Below are positions 6,707 to 14,304 of a DNA stretch of 32,201 nt, in pieces. The stretch comes from Hyphomicrobiales bacterium. GTDB taxonomy: Bacteria; Pseudomonadota; Alphaproteobacteria; Rhizobiales; Rhizobiaceae. How positions within the stretch are numbered: position 1 is the stretch's first letter; each line of letters begins with the position of its first letter. The notes beneath the pieces are model-generated. The model saw nothing but the letters and a program-made list of their open reading frames with translations, did not search any database and was not told the DNA's origin. The position numbers were made by a program, and so were the translations under genes. Where the stretch lies: NCBI GenBank assembly GCA_900472485.1, contig UCII01000012.1:443148-475348 (forward strand). The letters are read 5' to 3'.

Positions 6707-9427
6707 TCAGACCACTTCGCTGCTTTCGAAGGCGCCGTGGCAGTGCTTGTACTTTTTGCCGGAGCCGCAGGGGCAAGCCTCGTTGCGGCCGACGCGGCCC
6801 CAGGTGGCCGGATTGCGCGGATCACGATTTTCCGGTGCCACAGCGCTCTCATTTGCAAGCGTGAACGGTGAGAATTCGTCCTCACCGGTCGTCGCGTCGA
6901 TATGACGGGCCTGCATCGGCGGTGTTTCCCGCTCGGCCGGCTGCTGCACCAGTTCAACGCGTGAAAGCTGCGCGGTCACGGCCTGGCGGAGATTATTCAA
7001 CAGCGCCTGGAACAGCTCGAAAGCCTCGGCCTTGTATTCCTGCAGCGGATCGCGCTGAGCATAGCCGCGGAAGCCGATGACCGAGCGGAGATGATCGAGG
7101 TTGACGATGTGCTCGCGCCAGAGATTGTCCAGCGTCTGCAGCACGATGGAGCGCTCGACATAGGTCATGATCTCGGGGCCGAAGCGTTCGGCCTTTTCGG
7201 CCGCAGCCTTTTCGGCGGCTTCCGTCAGGCGGGCGCGGATATCGTCTTCAGCGATGCCTTCTTCCTTGACCCAGTCATGAATGGGCAGGTCGAGATCGAA
7301 GAAGTTGGCGACAGCCGTCTTCAGGCCGTCGGCATCCCACTGTTCGGCATAGGCGCGCTCCGGAATATGTCTAGCGACGAGATCCTCGATGACGTCATGG
7401 CGCATGTCGCCGACGAATTCGGACAGGTCCTTCGATTCCATCAGCTCGACGCGCTGGTCGAAGATGACCTTGCGCTGATCGTTCAGCACGTCGTCGTACT
7501 TCAGAACGTTCTTGCGGATGTCGAAGTTGCGGGCCTCGACCTTCTTCTGCGCGCGTTCAACCGCCTTGTTGATCCAGGGGTGGACGATGGCTTCGCCTTC
7601 CTTGAGGCCGAGCTTCTGCAGCATGCCGTCCATGCGGTCGGAGCCGAAGATGCGCATCAGGTCGTCCTGGAGCGACAGGTAGAATTTCGAGCGGCCCGGA
7701 TCGCCCTGGCGGCCGGAACGGCCACGCAGCTGGTTGTCGATACGGCGGCTTTCATGGCGCTCGGAAGCGATGACGTAGAGGCCGCCGGCAGCGATCGATT
7801 TCTGCTTGAGCTCCTTGATCTCTTCGGCAATGCGGGCAATGGCCGCGTCGCGTTCCGGACCTGGCTCCATTTCGTGCAGGTCGCGCTCGACCCGCATTTC
7901 CAGATTGCCGCCGAGCTGGATGTCGGTGCCGCGGCCGGCCATGTTGGTGGCGATCGTCACCGCGCCGGGAACGCCGGCCTGGGCGACGATGTAGGCTTCC
8001 TGCTCGTGGTAGCGTGCGTTCAGAACCTGGAAGTTGGAGAAGCCGCGCTTGCGCATGAGATCGGCGAGAAGTTCGGACTTCTCGATCGACGTCGTGCCGA
8101 CCAGCACCGGCTGGCCGCGCTTGTGCGCATCGAGGATCTCGTTGATGATGGCGTTATATTTCTCGGCATGCGTACGATAGACCTCGTCGTCCTCATCGAT
8201 ACGCTGGATCGGCAGGTTGGTCGGCACCTCGATCACGTCGAGGCCGTAGATGTTGCCGAATTCCTCCGCTTCCGTCGATGCCGTACCGGTCATGCCGGCG
8301 AGCTTTTCGTACATGCGGAAATAGTTCTGGAAGGTGATCTGTGCCAGCGTCTGGTTTTCCGGCTGGATCTGCACATGTTCCTTGGCTTCCAGTGCTTGGT
8401 GCTGACCGTCCGAATAGCGGCGGCCCGGCATCATGCGGCCGGTGAATTCGTCGATGATGACGACTTCGCCGTTGCGGACGATATAGTCCTTGTCGCGCTG
8501 GAACAGCTTGTGCGCCTTGAGCGCATTATTGATGTGGTGGACGATCGCGACGTTCTCGACGTCGTAGAGCGATTCACCCTTCAAGAGGCCTGCTTCGCGC
8601 AGCATGTTTTCCAGCTTCTCGGTGCCTTCCTCGGAGAAGTTGGCAGAGCGCTGCTTTTCATCGATTTCGTAGTCTTCCTTCGCCAGGCGGGGAATGAAGG
8701 CGTCGATGGTGATATAGAGATCGGAGCGGTCGTCGAGCGGACCGGAGATGATCAGCGGCGTGCGCGCTTCGTCGACGAGGATCGAGTCCACTTCGTCGAC
8801 GATCGCGAAGCTATGGCCGCGCTGAACCATCTGGGCGCGCTCATATTTCATGTTGTCGCGCAGATAGTCGAAGCCAAGCTCGTTGTTGGTGGCGTAGGTG
8901 ATGTCGCAGGCATAGGCGTCGTGCCGCTGTTCATCCGACAGCCCGTGGACGATGACGCCCGTCGTCAGGCCGAGGAAGCTGTAGAGGCGTCCCATGGTGC
9001 CGCTGTCGCGCTGCGCCAGGTAATCGTTGACGGTAACGACATGCACGCCCTTGCCGGCCAGCGCGTTCAGATAGACCGGCAGGGTTGCAACCAGGGTCTT
9101 ACCTTCACCGGTCTTCATTTCGGCGATGGCATTGGAATGAAGGATCATGCCGCCGATCAACTGCACGTCAAAGGGTCGCATGCCGAGAACGCGGCGCGAT
9201 GCTTCGCGGGCGACCGCGAAGGCGGGCACAAGGATATCGTCCAGCGTCTTGCCTTCCGCGAGCTGCTGGCGGAACTCAACCGTCTTGGCGGCCAGAGCTT
9301 CATCGGACAGCGCACGCATCTCCGGTTCGAGCGCATTGATTGCGGCTACTTTCGGCTGGAACGATTTGACCCGGCGGTCGTTGGACGAGCCGAACAACTT
9401 GCGGGCAATTCCACCTAGGCTGACCAT
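6707..9427 (-). CDS. secA: Preprotein translocase ATPase SecA
   Basis: A 906-residue ATP-driven motor that pushes unfolded preproteins through the SecYEG channel. Walker A is MKTGEGKT at 104-111 (K110), the DEAD-type Walker B is DEVD at 211-214, and VDEARTPLIISG follows. The helicase motifs TNMAGRGTDIQLGG and RGRSGRQGDPG are intact, and the preprotein-binding, helical scaffold and wing regions are in place. The C-terminal zinc motif CPCGSGKKYKHCHG is present (C885, C887, C896, H897), which usually binds SecB and phospholipid. The ATG at 9427 has AGGA 8 bases upstream. Length matches alphaproteobacterial SecA. It is divergent from the secreted parvulin, a pairing I recall as conserved in Rhizobiaceae. 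Confidence 0.98.
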   Translation of the reverse strand: MVSLGGIARKLFGSSNDRRVKSFQPKVAAINALEPEMRALSDEALAAKTVEFRQQLAEGKTLDDILVPAFAVAREASRRVLGMRPFDVQLIGGMILHSNAIAEMKTGEGKTLVATLPVYLNALAGKGVHVVTVNDYLAQRDSGTMGRLYSFLGLTTGVIVHGLSDEQRHDAYACDITYATNNELGFDYLRDNMKYERAQMVQRGHSFAIVDEVDSILVDEARTPLIISGPLDDRSDLYITIDAFIPRLAKEDYEIDEKQRSANFSEEGTEKLENMLREAGLLKGESLYDVENVAIVHHINNALKAHKLFQRDKDYIVRNGEVVIIDEFTGRMMPGRRYSDGQHQALEAKEHVQIQPENQTLAQITFQNYFRMYEKLAGMTGTASTEAEEFGNIYGLDVIEVPTNLPIQRIDEDDEVYRTHAEKYNAIINEILDAHKRGQPVLVGTTSIEKSELLADLMRKRGFSNFQVLNARYHEQEAYIVAQAGVPGAVTIATNMAGRGTDIQLGGNLEMRVERDLHEMEPGPERDAAIARIAEEIKELKQKSIAAGGLYVIASERHESRRIDNQLRGRSGRQGDPGRSKFYLSLQDDLMRIFGSDRMDGMLQKLGLKEGEAIVHPWINKAVERAQKKVEARNFDIRKNVLKYDDVLNDQRKVIFDQRVELMESKDLSEFVGDMRHDVIEDLVARHIPERAYAEQWDADGLKTAVANFFDLDLPIHDWVKEEGIAEDDIRARLTEAAEKAAAEKAERFGPEIMTYVERSIVLQTLDNLWREHIVNLDHLRSVIGFRGYAQRDPLQEYKAEAFELFQALLNNLRQAVTAQLSRVELVQQPAERETPPMQARHIDATTGEDEFSPFTLANESAVAPENRDPRNPATWGRVGRNEACPCGSGKKYKHCHGAFESSEVV

Positions 9428-9477
9428 GTGACTGGTCCTTTCTGAGATTTCATCCTGCCGTTTCCTGCTTTATCCCT

Positions 9478-9500
9478 TCCCGAAAAAAACGGGAGTATAG
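9478..9500 (-). promoter_or_regulatory. Possible secA promoter element and small stem
   Basis: Read on the minus strand, TATACT (9499-9494) resembles a -10 hexamer about 70 bases before the secA ATG. TCCCG/CGGGA (9478-9482 and 9490-9494) forms a short stem around seven A residues directly after it. No good -35 box was found at the usual distance, so this is only a candidate. Confidence 0.3.
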
Positions 9501-9673
9501 CACAAAACGGCCGGAAACTGTTCTGGACGCGAGGTTGCGTGACAGATAAGAGGGGGGTCGATTGATGTCAACGGGATTTGGCCGATACAGAAAGGCCACA
9601 TTCTCCTGCTGAAGGCTTTTTCACGCCGGATTCACATCTGTCGAGCCGGTCGAGATCACCGAAGGGTTATTTT

Positions 9674-10597
9674 ATGTTGAAGTATAACAAACTTGCTGCG
9701 GTTGCTTTCGCAACAATCGTTACCTTCCAGGCTCCGGTCTTCGCGGCCGACGCCAAGGATCCCGTTGTCGCCAAGGTCGGCGATGTCGAAATCCATCAAT
9801 CCGAACTCGATCTGGCAATCGCCAATCTCGATCCGCAGCTCGGCCAGCTTCCAGACGACCAGAAGAAGGTCGCAGCGCTTTCGGCCTCGGTCGACGTGAA
9901 ACTGCTGTCGCAGAAGGCTGCCGCTGAGAAGCTCGACCAGACGCCGGATTTCCAGGCTCACATGGCCTATCTGCGCGACCGCGAGCTGCACAATGCTTAC
10001 TTCAAGGCTCACGTTGCCGACTCCATCAAGGATGATGAAGTCAAGGCTCGCTACGACAAGGAAGTCGCAGCCCTGCCGAAGCAGGAAGAAGTTCATGCCC
10101 GCCACATTCTGGTAAAGACCGAGGATGAAGCCAAGGCGATCATCAAGGAACTCGATGCCGGCAAGGATTTTGCCGCACTTGCCAAGGAAAAGTCCACGGA
10201 TCCGAACAAGGCTGACGGCGGCGATCTCGGCTATTTCGGCCATGGCCGCATGGTCAAGGAATTCGAAGACGCGGCTTTCGCGCTGCCGGTCGGCACTTAT
10301 ACCAAGACGCCGGTCAAGACCGATTTCGGCTGGCACATCATCAAGGTCGAAGACAAGCGCAATGCTCCTCCTCCGCCGTTCGACCAGGTCAAGGACCAGG
10401 TTCGTCAGCTCGTCATGCGCGACAAGTATCTTGAGCTTCTGAACAAGGCCAAGACGGACACCAAAGTCGTTATCAACGACCCGGCGCTCAGCAAGGCCTA
10501 TGACGATGCGCAGAAGCAGCAGGACGCGGCACCGGCCGACGACGCCATTGCGCCTGCTGATGGTGCAGCAGCGCCCGACGCGCAGCCGCAGCAGTAA
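9674..10597 (+). CDS. Secreted parvulin-type peptidyl-prolyl isomerase (PpiC/SurA-like)
   Basis: A periplasmic foldase that isomerises peptide bonds before proline in exported proteins. With the ATG at 9674 it has 307 residues. Residues 1-24 form a signal peptide with a likely cut after VFA. A SurA-like N-terminal helical region (about 30-130) follows. The parvulin domain spans about 138-228: HARHILV, FAALAKEKSTDPNKADGGDLG, and FGWHIIKVED with the conserved histidine 221. The tail after about 280 is rich in Ala, Asp, Pro and Gln and is probably disordered. The frame is open from 9578, but AAGGG lies before 9674 and only this start puts the signal peptide at the N-terminus. It is divergent from secA and followed by argJ after 64 bases. 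Confidence 0.93.
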   Translation: MLKYNKLAAVAFATIVTFQAPVFAADAKDPVVAKVGDVEIHQSELDLAIANLDPQLGQLPDDQKKVAALSASVDVKLLSQKAAAEKLDQTPDFQAHMAYLRDRELHNAYFKAHVADSIKDDEVKARYDKEVAALPKQEEVHARHILVKTEDEAKAIIKELDAGKDFAALAKEKSTDPNKADGGDLGYFGHGRMVKEFEDAAFALPVGTYTKTPVKTDFGWHIIKVEDKRNAPPPPFDQVKDQVRQLVMRDKYLELLNKAKTDTKVVINDPALSKAYDDAQKQQDAAPADDAIAPADGAAAPDAQPQQ

Positions 10598-10618
10598 GTC
10601 GTCGCAAGCAGAATCAAT

Positions 10619-10642
10619 AGGGCCCGGTTTTTTCCGGGCCCT
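10619..10642 (+). terminator. Hairpin between ppiC-like gene and argJ
   Basis: A 9-base-pair stem (10619-10627 with 10634-10642; AGGGCCCGG/CCGGGCCCT) closes a loop of six T residues. It is GC-rich and lies 20 bases after the isomerase stop and 19 bases before the argJ ATG. The T-run is in the loop rather than after the stem, so it may be a weak terminator, an RNA-stabilising structure at the upstream 3' end, or an attenuator-like leader for argJ. Confidence 0.55.
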
Positions 10643-10661
10643 TCACTATTAGGTGGCTCTC

Positions 10662-11903
10662 ATGTCCGGTTCCGTCTCTCCGCTCGCTCCTAAAACCTTT
10701 GCTGCCATGCCCGCCCTTCGCGGCGTGCGCATGACCACGGCATCCGCCGGTATCAAGTACAAGAACCGGACCGACGTCCTGCTGATGGTCTTCGACAAGC
10801 CGGCGGCCGTTGCCGGTGTCTTCACCCGTTCGAAGTGCCCTTCGGCTCCGGTCGATTTCTGCCGTAAGAATCTCGCACACGGCAGCGCGCGCGCCGTCGT
10901 CGTCAATTCAGGCAATGCCAATGCCTTCACTGGCCTGAAGGGCCGTCAGGCGACGGAACTGACCGCCAAGTCCGCGGCCGCCGCCGTCGGCTGCGGTGAA
11001 AACGAAGTTTATCTTGCCTCCACCGGCGTCATCGGCGAGCCGCTCGACGCCACCAAGTTTGCCGGCGTGCTCGACACGATGGCCAAGGACGCCGTCAGCG
11101 ACTTCTGGTTCGAGGCCGCCAAGGCGATCATGACCACGGATACCTATCCGAAGGTCGCGACCCGCGCAGCCGAGATCGGCGGCGTCAAGGTGACCATCAA
11201 TGGCATCGCCAAGGGTGCCGGCATGATCGCCCCAGACATGGCGACGATGCTCTCTTTCGTGGTCACCGATGCCGATATTTCCTCGACCGCGTTGCAGACG
11301 CTGCTGTCTGAAGGCGTCGGCCCGAGCTTCAACTCCATGACCGTCGACAGCGATACCTCGACCTCCGATACGCTGATGCTCTTTGCCACCGGCGCCGCTG
11401 CGGCTGACGGGCAGGCTCATATCGAGCGTGCCGACGATCCGAAGCTTGCCGCCTTCCGCGTGGCACTCAATGAGCTGCTGAAGGATCTTGCCATCCAGGT
11501 CGTGCGTGATGGCGAAGGCGCGACCAAGATGCTCGAAATCACCGTGACCGGTGCCGAAAGCGATGCGGCTGCCAAACGCATAGCCCTTTCGATTGCCAAT
11601 TCGCCGCTGGTCAAGACCGCCGCCGCCGGCGAAGACGCCAATTGGGGCCGCGTCGTCATGGCTGTCGGCAAGGCCGGTGAAATGGCGGATCGCGACAAGC
11701 TTGCCATCTGGTTCGGTGATGTCCGCGTCGCCGTCAATGGCGAGCGTGACGCTTCCTATTCGGAAGAAGCCGCCTCGAATGTCATGAAGCAGCAGGATAT
11801 TCCCGTGAAGGTCGATCTCGGCCTCGGCAATGGCCGCGCAACGGTCTGGACCTGCGACCTCACCAAGGAATATGTTGCTATCAATGGCGACTACCGGAGC
11901 TGA
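10662..11903 (+). CDS. argJ: Bifunctional ornithine acetyltransferase / N-acetylglutamate synthase
   Basis: A 413-residue enzyme of the arginine acetyl cycle: it moves the acetyl group from N-acetylornithine to glutamate and, in bifunctional members, also makes N-acetylglutamate from acetyl-CoA. The family hallmark is clear: KGAGMIAPDMATML at about 184-197, where the precursor is cut between A194 and T195 and T195 becomes the nucleophile. TGVIGEPL and the C-terminal ending with VAINGDYRS are also typical. The ATG at 10662 is preferred over an in-frame GTG at 10653 because AGGTGG lies 6 bases ahead of it. The next two genes follow tightly and are probably in the same transcript. Confidence 0.97.
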   Translation: MSGSVSPLAPKTFAAMPALRGVRMTTASAGIKYKNRTDVLLMVFDKPAAVAGVFTRSKCPSAPVDFCRKNLAHGSARAVVVNSGNANAFTGLKGRQATELTAKSAAAAVGCGENEVYLASTGVIGEPLDATKFAGVLDTMAKDAVSDFWFEAAKAIMTTDTYPKVATRAAEIGGVKVTINGIAKGAGMIAPDMATMLSFVVTDADISSTALQTLLSEGVGPSFNSMTVDSDTSTSDTLMLFATGAAAADGQAHIERADDPKLAAFRVALNELLKDLAIQVVRDGEGATKMLEITVTGAESDAAAKRIALSIANSPLVKTAAAGEDANWGRVVMAVGKAGEMADRDKLAIWFGDVRVAVNGERDASYSEEAASNVMKQQDIPVKVDLGLGNGRATVWTCDLTKEYVAINGDYRS

Positions 11904-11913
11904 TATCTCGCTG

Positions 11914-12693
11914 ATGCATGCGCAGTCCACGATAAACAAGCTGCCCCTGGTGCGCAGGCTGGAAGCCGTCGGCTTCCGGGCCTGGCCCGCCTCGTCGGTG
12001 CAGTATGATGGCAGCTGGCAGATTCGGCTAACGGCGGGTCATCCGTCGAAGCGGCTGAATTCTGTCGTGCCGCTCGATCCCTCAGACCATCGCGATCTCG
12101 AAATCCGACTGGCTAAGGCACAGCGCAAGTTCGAGGCCTATGGCAGGCCGATGGTCGTGCGCGAGACGCCTCTCGCCTCGCCGAAGCTCATCGATCTGCT
12201 ACGGGAGCGCGGCTGGACATGTTTCGACGAAACGATCGTCATGACCGCCAATCTGGTCGATCTCGAACTGCCTGACATGCTGGATCATCTGCCGAGCCAT
12301 GATGTCGGCCGTTTTGTCGATGCGAGTCTCGTCGTCGATGAGGCCGATCCGGCGCTGAAGCCGGCATTGGCCGAGGTGGTGAGCGGCATCAAGCCGCCAT
12401 CGGGCCTCTTCGTCATCGAGGATGCCGAAGCAGGTCCTTTGGCAACGACGCTTTGTGTGCAGGACAATGATCTTGCCGGCGTCATGTCGGTTGCCGTCTC
12501 GCCGCAGCATCGGCGCAAGGGGCTGGGTGTCGAAATCCTGACCTCTGCTTTGCGCTGGGCACGCATGCGCAGCGCTAAAACCGCCTGGCTTCAGGTCAGC
12601 GCCGACAATGCTCCGGCTCTGGCGCTCTACGTCCGTTTCGGCTTCCGCGAAGCCTATCGCTATTGCTATTGGCAACCGCCGGGGGCTGCATGA
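11914..12693 (+). CDS. GNAT family N-acetyltransferase
   Basis: A GCN5-related acetyltransferase that would move acetyl from acetyl-CoA to an amine. The acetyl-CoA loop is visible in the C-terminal half (VAVSPQHRRKGLGVEIL), followed by the ADNAPALALYVRFGFREAYRY block that is typical of motif B. The N-terminal half (VRRLEAVGFRAWPA...) is a rhizobial extension without recognised function. The ATG at 11914 (259 residues) is the preferred start and leaves a 10-base gap to argJ; an ATG at 11884 would overlap argJ by 20 bases. Neither start has a well-spaced ribosome site. Its stop overlaps the mutT start (ATGA). Substrate unknown. Confidence 0.85.
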   Translation: MHAQSTINKLPLVRRLEAVGFRAWPASSVQYDGSWQIRLTAGHPSKRLNSVVPLDPSDHRDLEIRLAKAQRKFEAYGRPMVVRETPLASPKLIDLLRERGWTCFDETIVMTANLVDLELPDMLDHLPSHDVGRFVDASLVVDEADPALKPALAEVVSGIKPPSGLFVIEDAEAGPLATTLCVQDNDLAGVMSVAVSPQHRRKGLGVEILTSALRWARMRSAKTAWLQVSADNAPALALYVRFGFREAYRYCYWQPPGAA

Positions 12694-13103
12694 ACGAGGC
12701 TGGCCGCAAGATCGTTCTCGTCGCCGCCTGCGCGCTTATCGACACGGATGGCCGCATCCTGTTGGCGCAGCGTCCCGAGGGAAAATCGCTCGCCGGGCTC
12801 TGGGAATTTCCCGGCGGCAAGGTGGAAGCCGGTGAAACGCCGGAGGAGACCCTGGTGCGCGAGCTTCAGGAAGAGCTGGGCATCCAGACGAAGATCGCCT
12901 GCCTTGCGCCCCTGACCTTTGCCAGCCACACCTACGAAACCTTCCATCTGCTGATGCCGCTATACATCTGCCGGCGTTACGAAGGAATCCCGCATGGCCG
13001 GGAAGGGCAGGCGATCAAATGGGTGCGGCCGCAAGCTTTGCGTGATTACCCGATGCCGCCGGCCGACGAGCCGTTGATCCCGTTCCTGCAGGATCTGCTT
13101 TAG
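12690..13103 (+). CDS. mutT: 8-oxo-dGTP diphosphatase, Nudix hydrolase MutT
   Basis: A 137-residue Nudix hydrolase that removes oxidised dGTP from the nucleotide pool and so prevents A:T to C:G changes. The full Nudix box GX5EX7REUXEEXGU is present from G43: E49, R57, E58, E61, E62 and G64 can all be placed. LWEFPGGKVEAGET is typical of MutT. The start ATG overlaps the GNAT stop in an ATGA junction, which implies translational coupling. A longer frame from 12663 would run into the GNAT gene and is not needed. Substrate specificity is inferred from similarity to MutT and from length. Confidence 0.93.
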   Translation: MNEAGRKIVLVAACALIDTDGRILLAQRPEGKSLAGLWEFPGGKVEAGETPEETLVRELQEELGIQTKIACLAPLTFASHTYETFHLLMPLYICRRYEGIPHGREGQAIKWVRPQALRDYPMPPADEPLIPFLQDLL

Positions 13104-13541
13104 CTTCTATGGCAAGGGCTGAGACAGCGCTGCCTTCCGGCGGCGTCGTGCCATGTCTAGATATTCTTGAATTTGAAAGTTGATTTTGCGAGCTGATCGA
13201 GGGGGAGACGCCGGGCTCTCTGAGGGACGCATCCCGCAACCCAAGACAACAAAATATAGCTTTGGCGATATATCAGGGCTAGCAAGTGCCAATCTCTACT
13301 ATTTGATGTATCCAGGAAATTTTCTTGCATCGCATGCGTCTGCGAAGCGAATTTGATATTCCGTAGCGGGGCGGGCTTTTTTCGGGTTTACGCAATGACG
13401 GTATGAGATGCGTTAAGGCACCACATCGCATTTATGGTTAACGACAATTAGCTATTTAATATCAGTCTTATAGCCCGAATCACGCACTGTCCCAGAACTT
13501 TACGTCTCATTAATTTGCATGTGGATATTAAGGGATCGTTT
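13104..13541. other. Long intergenic leader region, AT-richer than the surrounding genes
   Basis: About 440 bases without a convincing gene. Small open frames occur on the minus strand near 13107-13292 but have no ribosome site or recognisable product. Base composition drops in GC, most clearly at 13300-13560. It contains several TTAA tetramers (13413, 13438, 13456) and ATGGTTAAC (13434-13442). No clear terminator was seen behind mutT. It most likely holds the promoter and leader of the small-protein/pilin locus that follows. Confidence 0.5.
13434..13459. promoter_or_regulatory. Possible CtrA-type recognition sequence
   Basis: ATGGTTAAC (13434-13442) contains the complement of TTAACCAT, the half-site bound by the alphaproteobacterial cell-cycle regulator CtrA. 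A further TTAA lies at 13456-13459, but the spacing between the two TTAA units is 14 rather than the standard 7. It sits about 170 bases upstream of the small membrane protein and about 660 upstream of the pilin start. The motif is short and could occur by chance. Confidence 0.3.
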
Positions 13542-13610
13542 ATGACCTTCTGGCATTCAATTCTCTCAATCAAGCGGGTTGTTGGGTGCGTTAAAGAAGG
13601 CTTGACATAA
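13542..13610 (+). CDS. Small upstream ORF, 22 codons, coupled to the next gene
   Basis: An ATG with a very good ribosome site (AAGGGA, 6 bases ahead) opens a 22-residue frame beginning MTFWHSIL and ending KEGLT. Its TAA shares one base with the ATG of the following gene (TAATG), the classic layout for translational coupling. The peptide is basic with a hydrophobic patch and resembles nothing I recognise. It may be a leader peptide that controls translation of the next gene, or a real small protein. It is too short for coding statistics; the evidence is the ribosome site and the junction. Confidence 0.45.
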   Translation: MTFWHSILSIKRVVGCVKEGLT

Positions 13611-13927
13611 TGGACGACGATTTCTGGAAAGCTGTTCAGGAAAAAGAGCAGTCCTATTCCACGTCGCGCAGGACGGGCGCGTTGAATATCGCTTTGCTGT
13701 TCGGTACGGCGGCGGTAGCGCTTTCGCTTATTCTGACCCCGATGCTATCAGACAAATCCAAGTCGCGCGTGCTTGCAAGCGCGCCGGATATCGACAATAT
13801 TGCCACAGGTTCGATCCCGCAGACCGAAAACGGCAAGCGATATACGATCCGCCGCAGCGTTCTGCAGCAGGAACCGGGCTCGGTCTGCATCGTCCAGGGT
13901 TATGGTGCCGATAACGGCTGCCAATAG
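13610..13927 (+). CDS. Small membrane-anchored protein of unknown function
   Basis: A 105-residue protein that I do not recognise. The N-terminus is polar (MDDDFWKAVQEKEQS), residues about 23-44 form one transmembrane helix (ALNIALLFGTAAVALSLILT), and the rest is polar with ATGSIP at 65-70, a run often seen in exported rhizobial proteins. Two cysteines (C93, C104) near the C-terminus could form a disulfide if that end is periplasmic. The start ATG has AAGAAGG 9 bases ahead and overlaps the stop of the 22-codon ORF. The TAG stop is the first element of the palindromic repeat that follows. The Flp pilin gene lies 174 bases downstream. Confidence 0.75.
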   Translation: MDDDFWKAVQEKEQSYSTSRRTGALNIALLFGTAAVALSLILTPMLSDKSKSRVLASAPDIDNIATGSIPQTENGKRYTIRRSVLQQEPGSVCIVQGYGADNGCQ

Positions 13928-14023
13928 CGCATTTCCAGGAAAAGTGCGCAGCGGTTTTCCGTCCGGAATGCGTAAGGAAAAAATAGAGCGTTTTCGCGCA
14001 TCGAAGAAAAGCGGAAATGCTAT
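13924..14023. repeat. RIME-like palindromic intergenic repeat, copy A
   Basis: GCATTTCC (13929-13936) pairs exactly with GGAAATGC (14013-14020). With the flanking ATAG/CTAT the ends form a longer imperfect terminal inverted repeat. The first 44 bases closely match the complement of 15250-15294 (about 38 of 45 positions, one gap), so this is a repeated sequence within the window. The pattern of short mosaic palindromes between genes is characteristic of Rhizobiaceae (RIME-type elements). It starts in the TAG stop of the upstream gene and ends about 80 bases before the pilin start. Confidence 0.8.
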
Positions 14024-14101
14024 AGTGCATGAGCATAGCCTGCCGGATGCCATGACGAGCATCGGATTCATCAGTTGTCCAATGCTGGGAGCTTCGAGCT
14101 T

Positions 14102-14284
14102 ATGCGTTCCGTTCGGCGTATTTTTACCGATAAGACCGGTGCCACGGTCATTGAATACGGCCTCATTGCAGCCCTGATGTCGGCTGCAATCATCAGCGGT
14201 GTCGGCGCTTTCGGCGGCAGCCTATCAAGTACATTCAACCTTCTGTCCAATACGATACAGAATTCGGCGGCGTCCCAGAACTGA
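14102..14284 (+). CDS. Flp/Fap-type (type IVb) pilin subunit
   Basis: A 60-residue prepilin of the Flp family, the major subunit of Tad-type adhesive pili. A short basic leader (MRSVRRIFTDKTG) ends in glycine 13, after which prepilin peptidase would cut; ATVIEYGLIAALMSAAIISG then gives the hallmark glutamate at mature position 5 and the hydrophobic helix used for assembly. The ATG at 14102 has GGGAG 10 bases ahead; an in-frame TTG at 14075 would add nine residues. No tad or cpa assembly genes lie in the window, so this subunit must use machinery encoded elsewhere or act separately. A small membrane protein and a repeat lie upstream. Confidence 0.92.
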   Translation: MRSVRRIFTDKTGATVIEYGLIAALMSAAIISGVGAFGGSLSSTFNLLSNTIQNSAASQN

Positions 14285-14304
14285 TACGGCCGGTAAATCT
14301 TTGG

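Noticed and set aside
7091..9418. A 775-codon open frame on the plus strand opposite secA
   Set aside because: It mirrors secA codon for codon in a GC-rich gene whose third-position bias removes stops from the opposite frame. The translation resembles no family and has no ribosome site. The same holds for the long opposite frames over clpB (27880-29730), the acyl-CoA synthetase (1759-2913), the acyltransferase (3080-4438) and the flippase (4369-5646).
9578..9673. N-terminal extension of the parvulin gene
   Set aside because: It would bury the signal peptide 32 residues inside the protein; the ATG at 9674 has its own ribosome site.
13107..13292. Small minus-strand frames behind mutT
   Set aside because: Composition is unlike the neighbouring genes, no ribosome site is seen, and the frames overlap each other.
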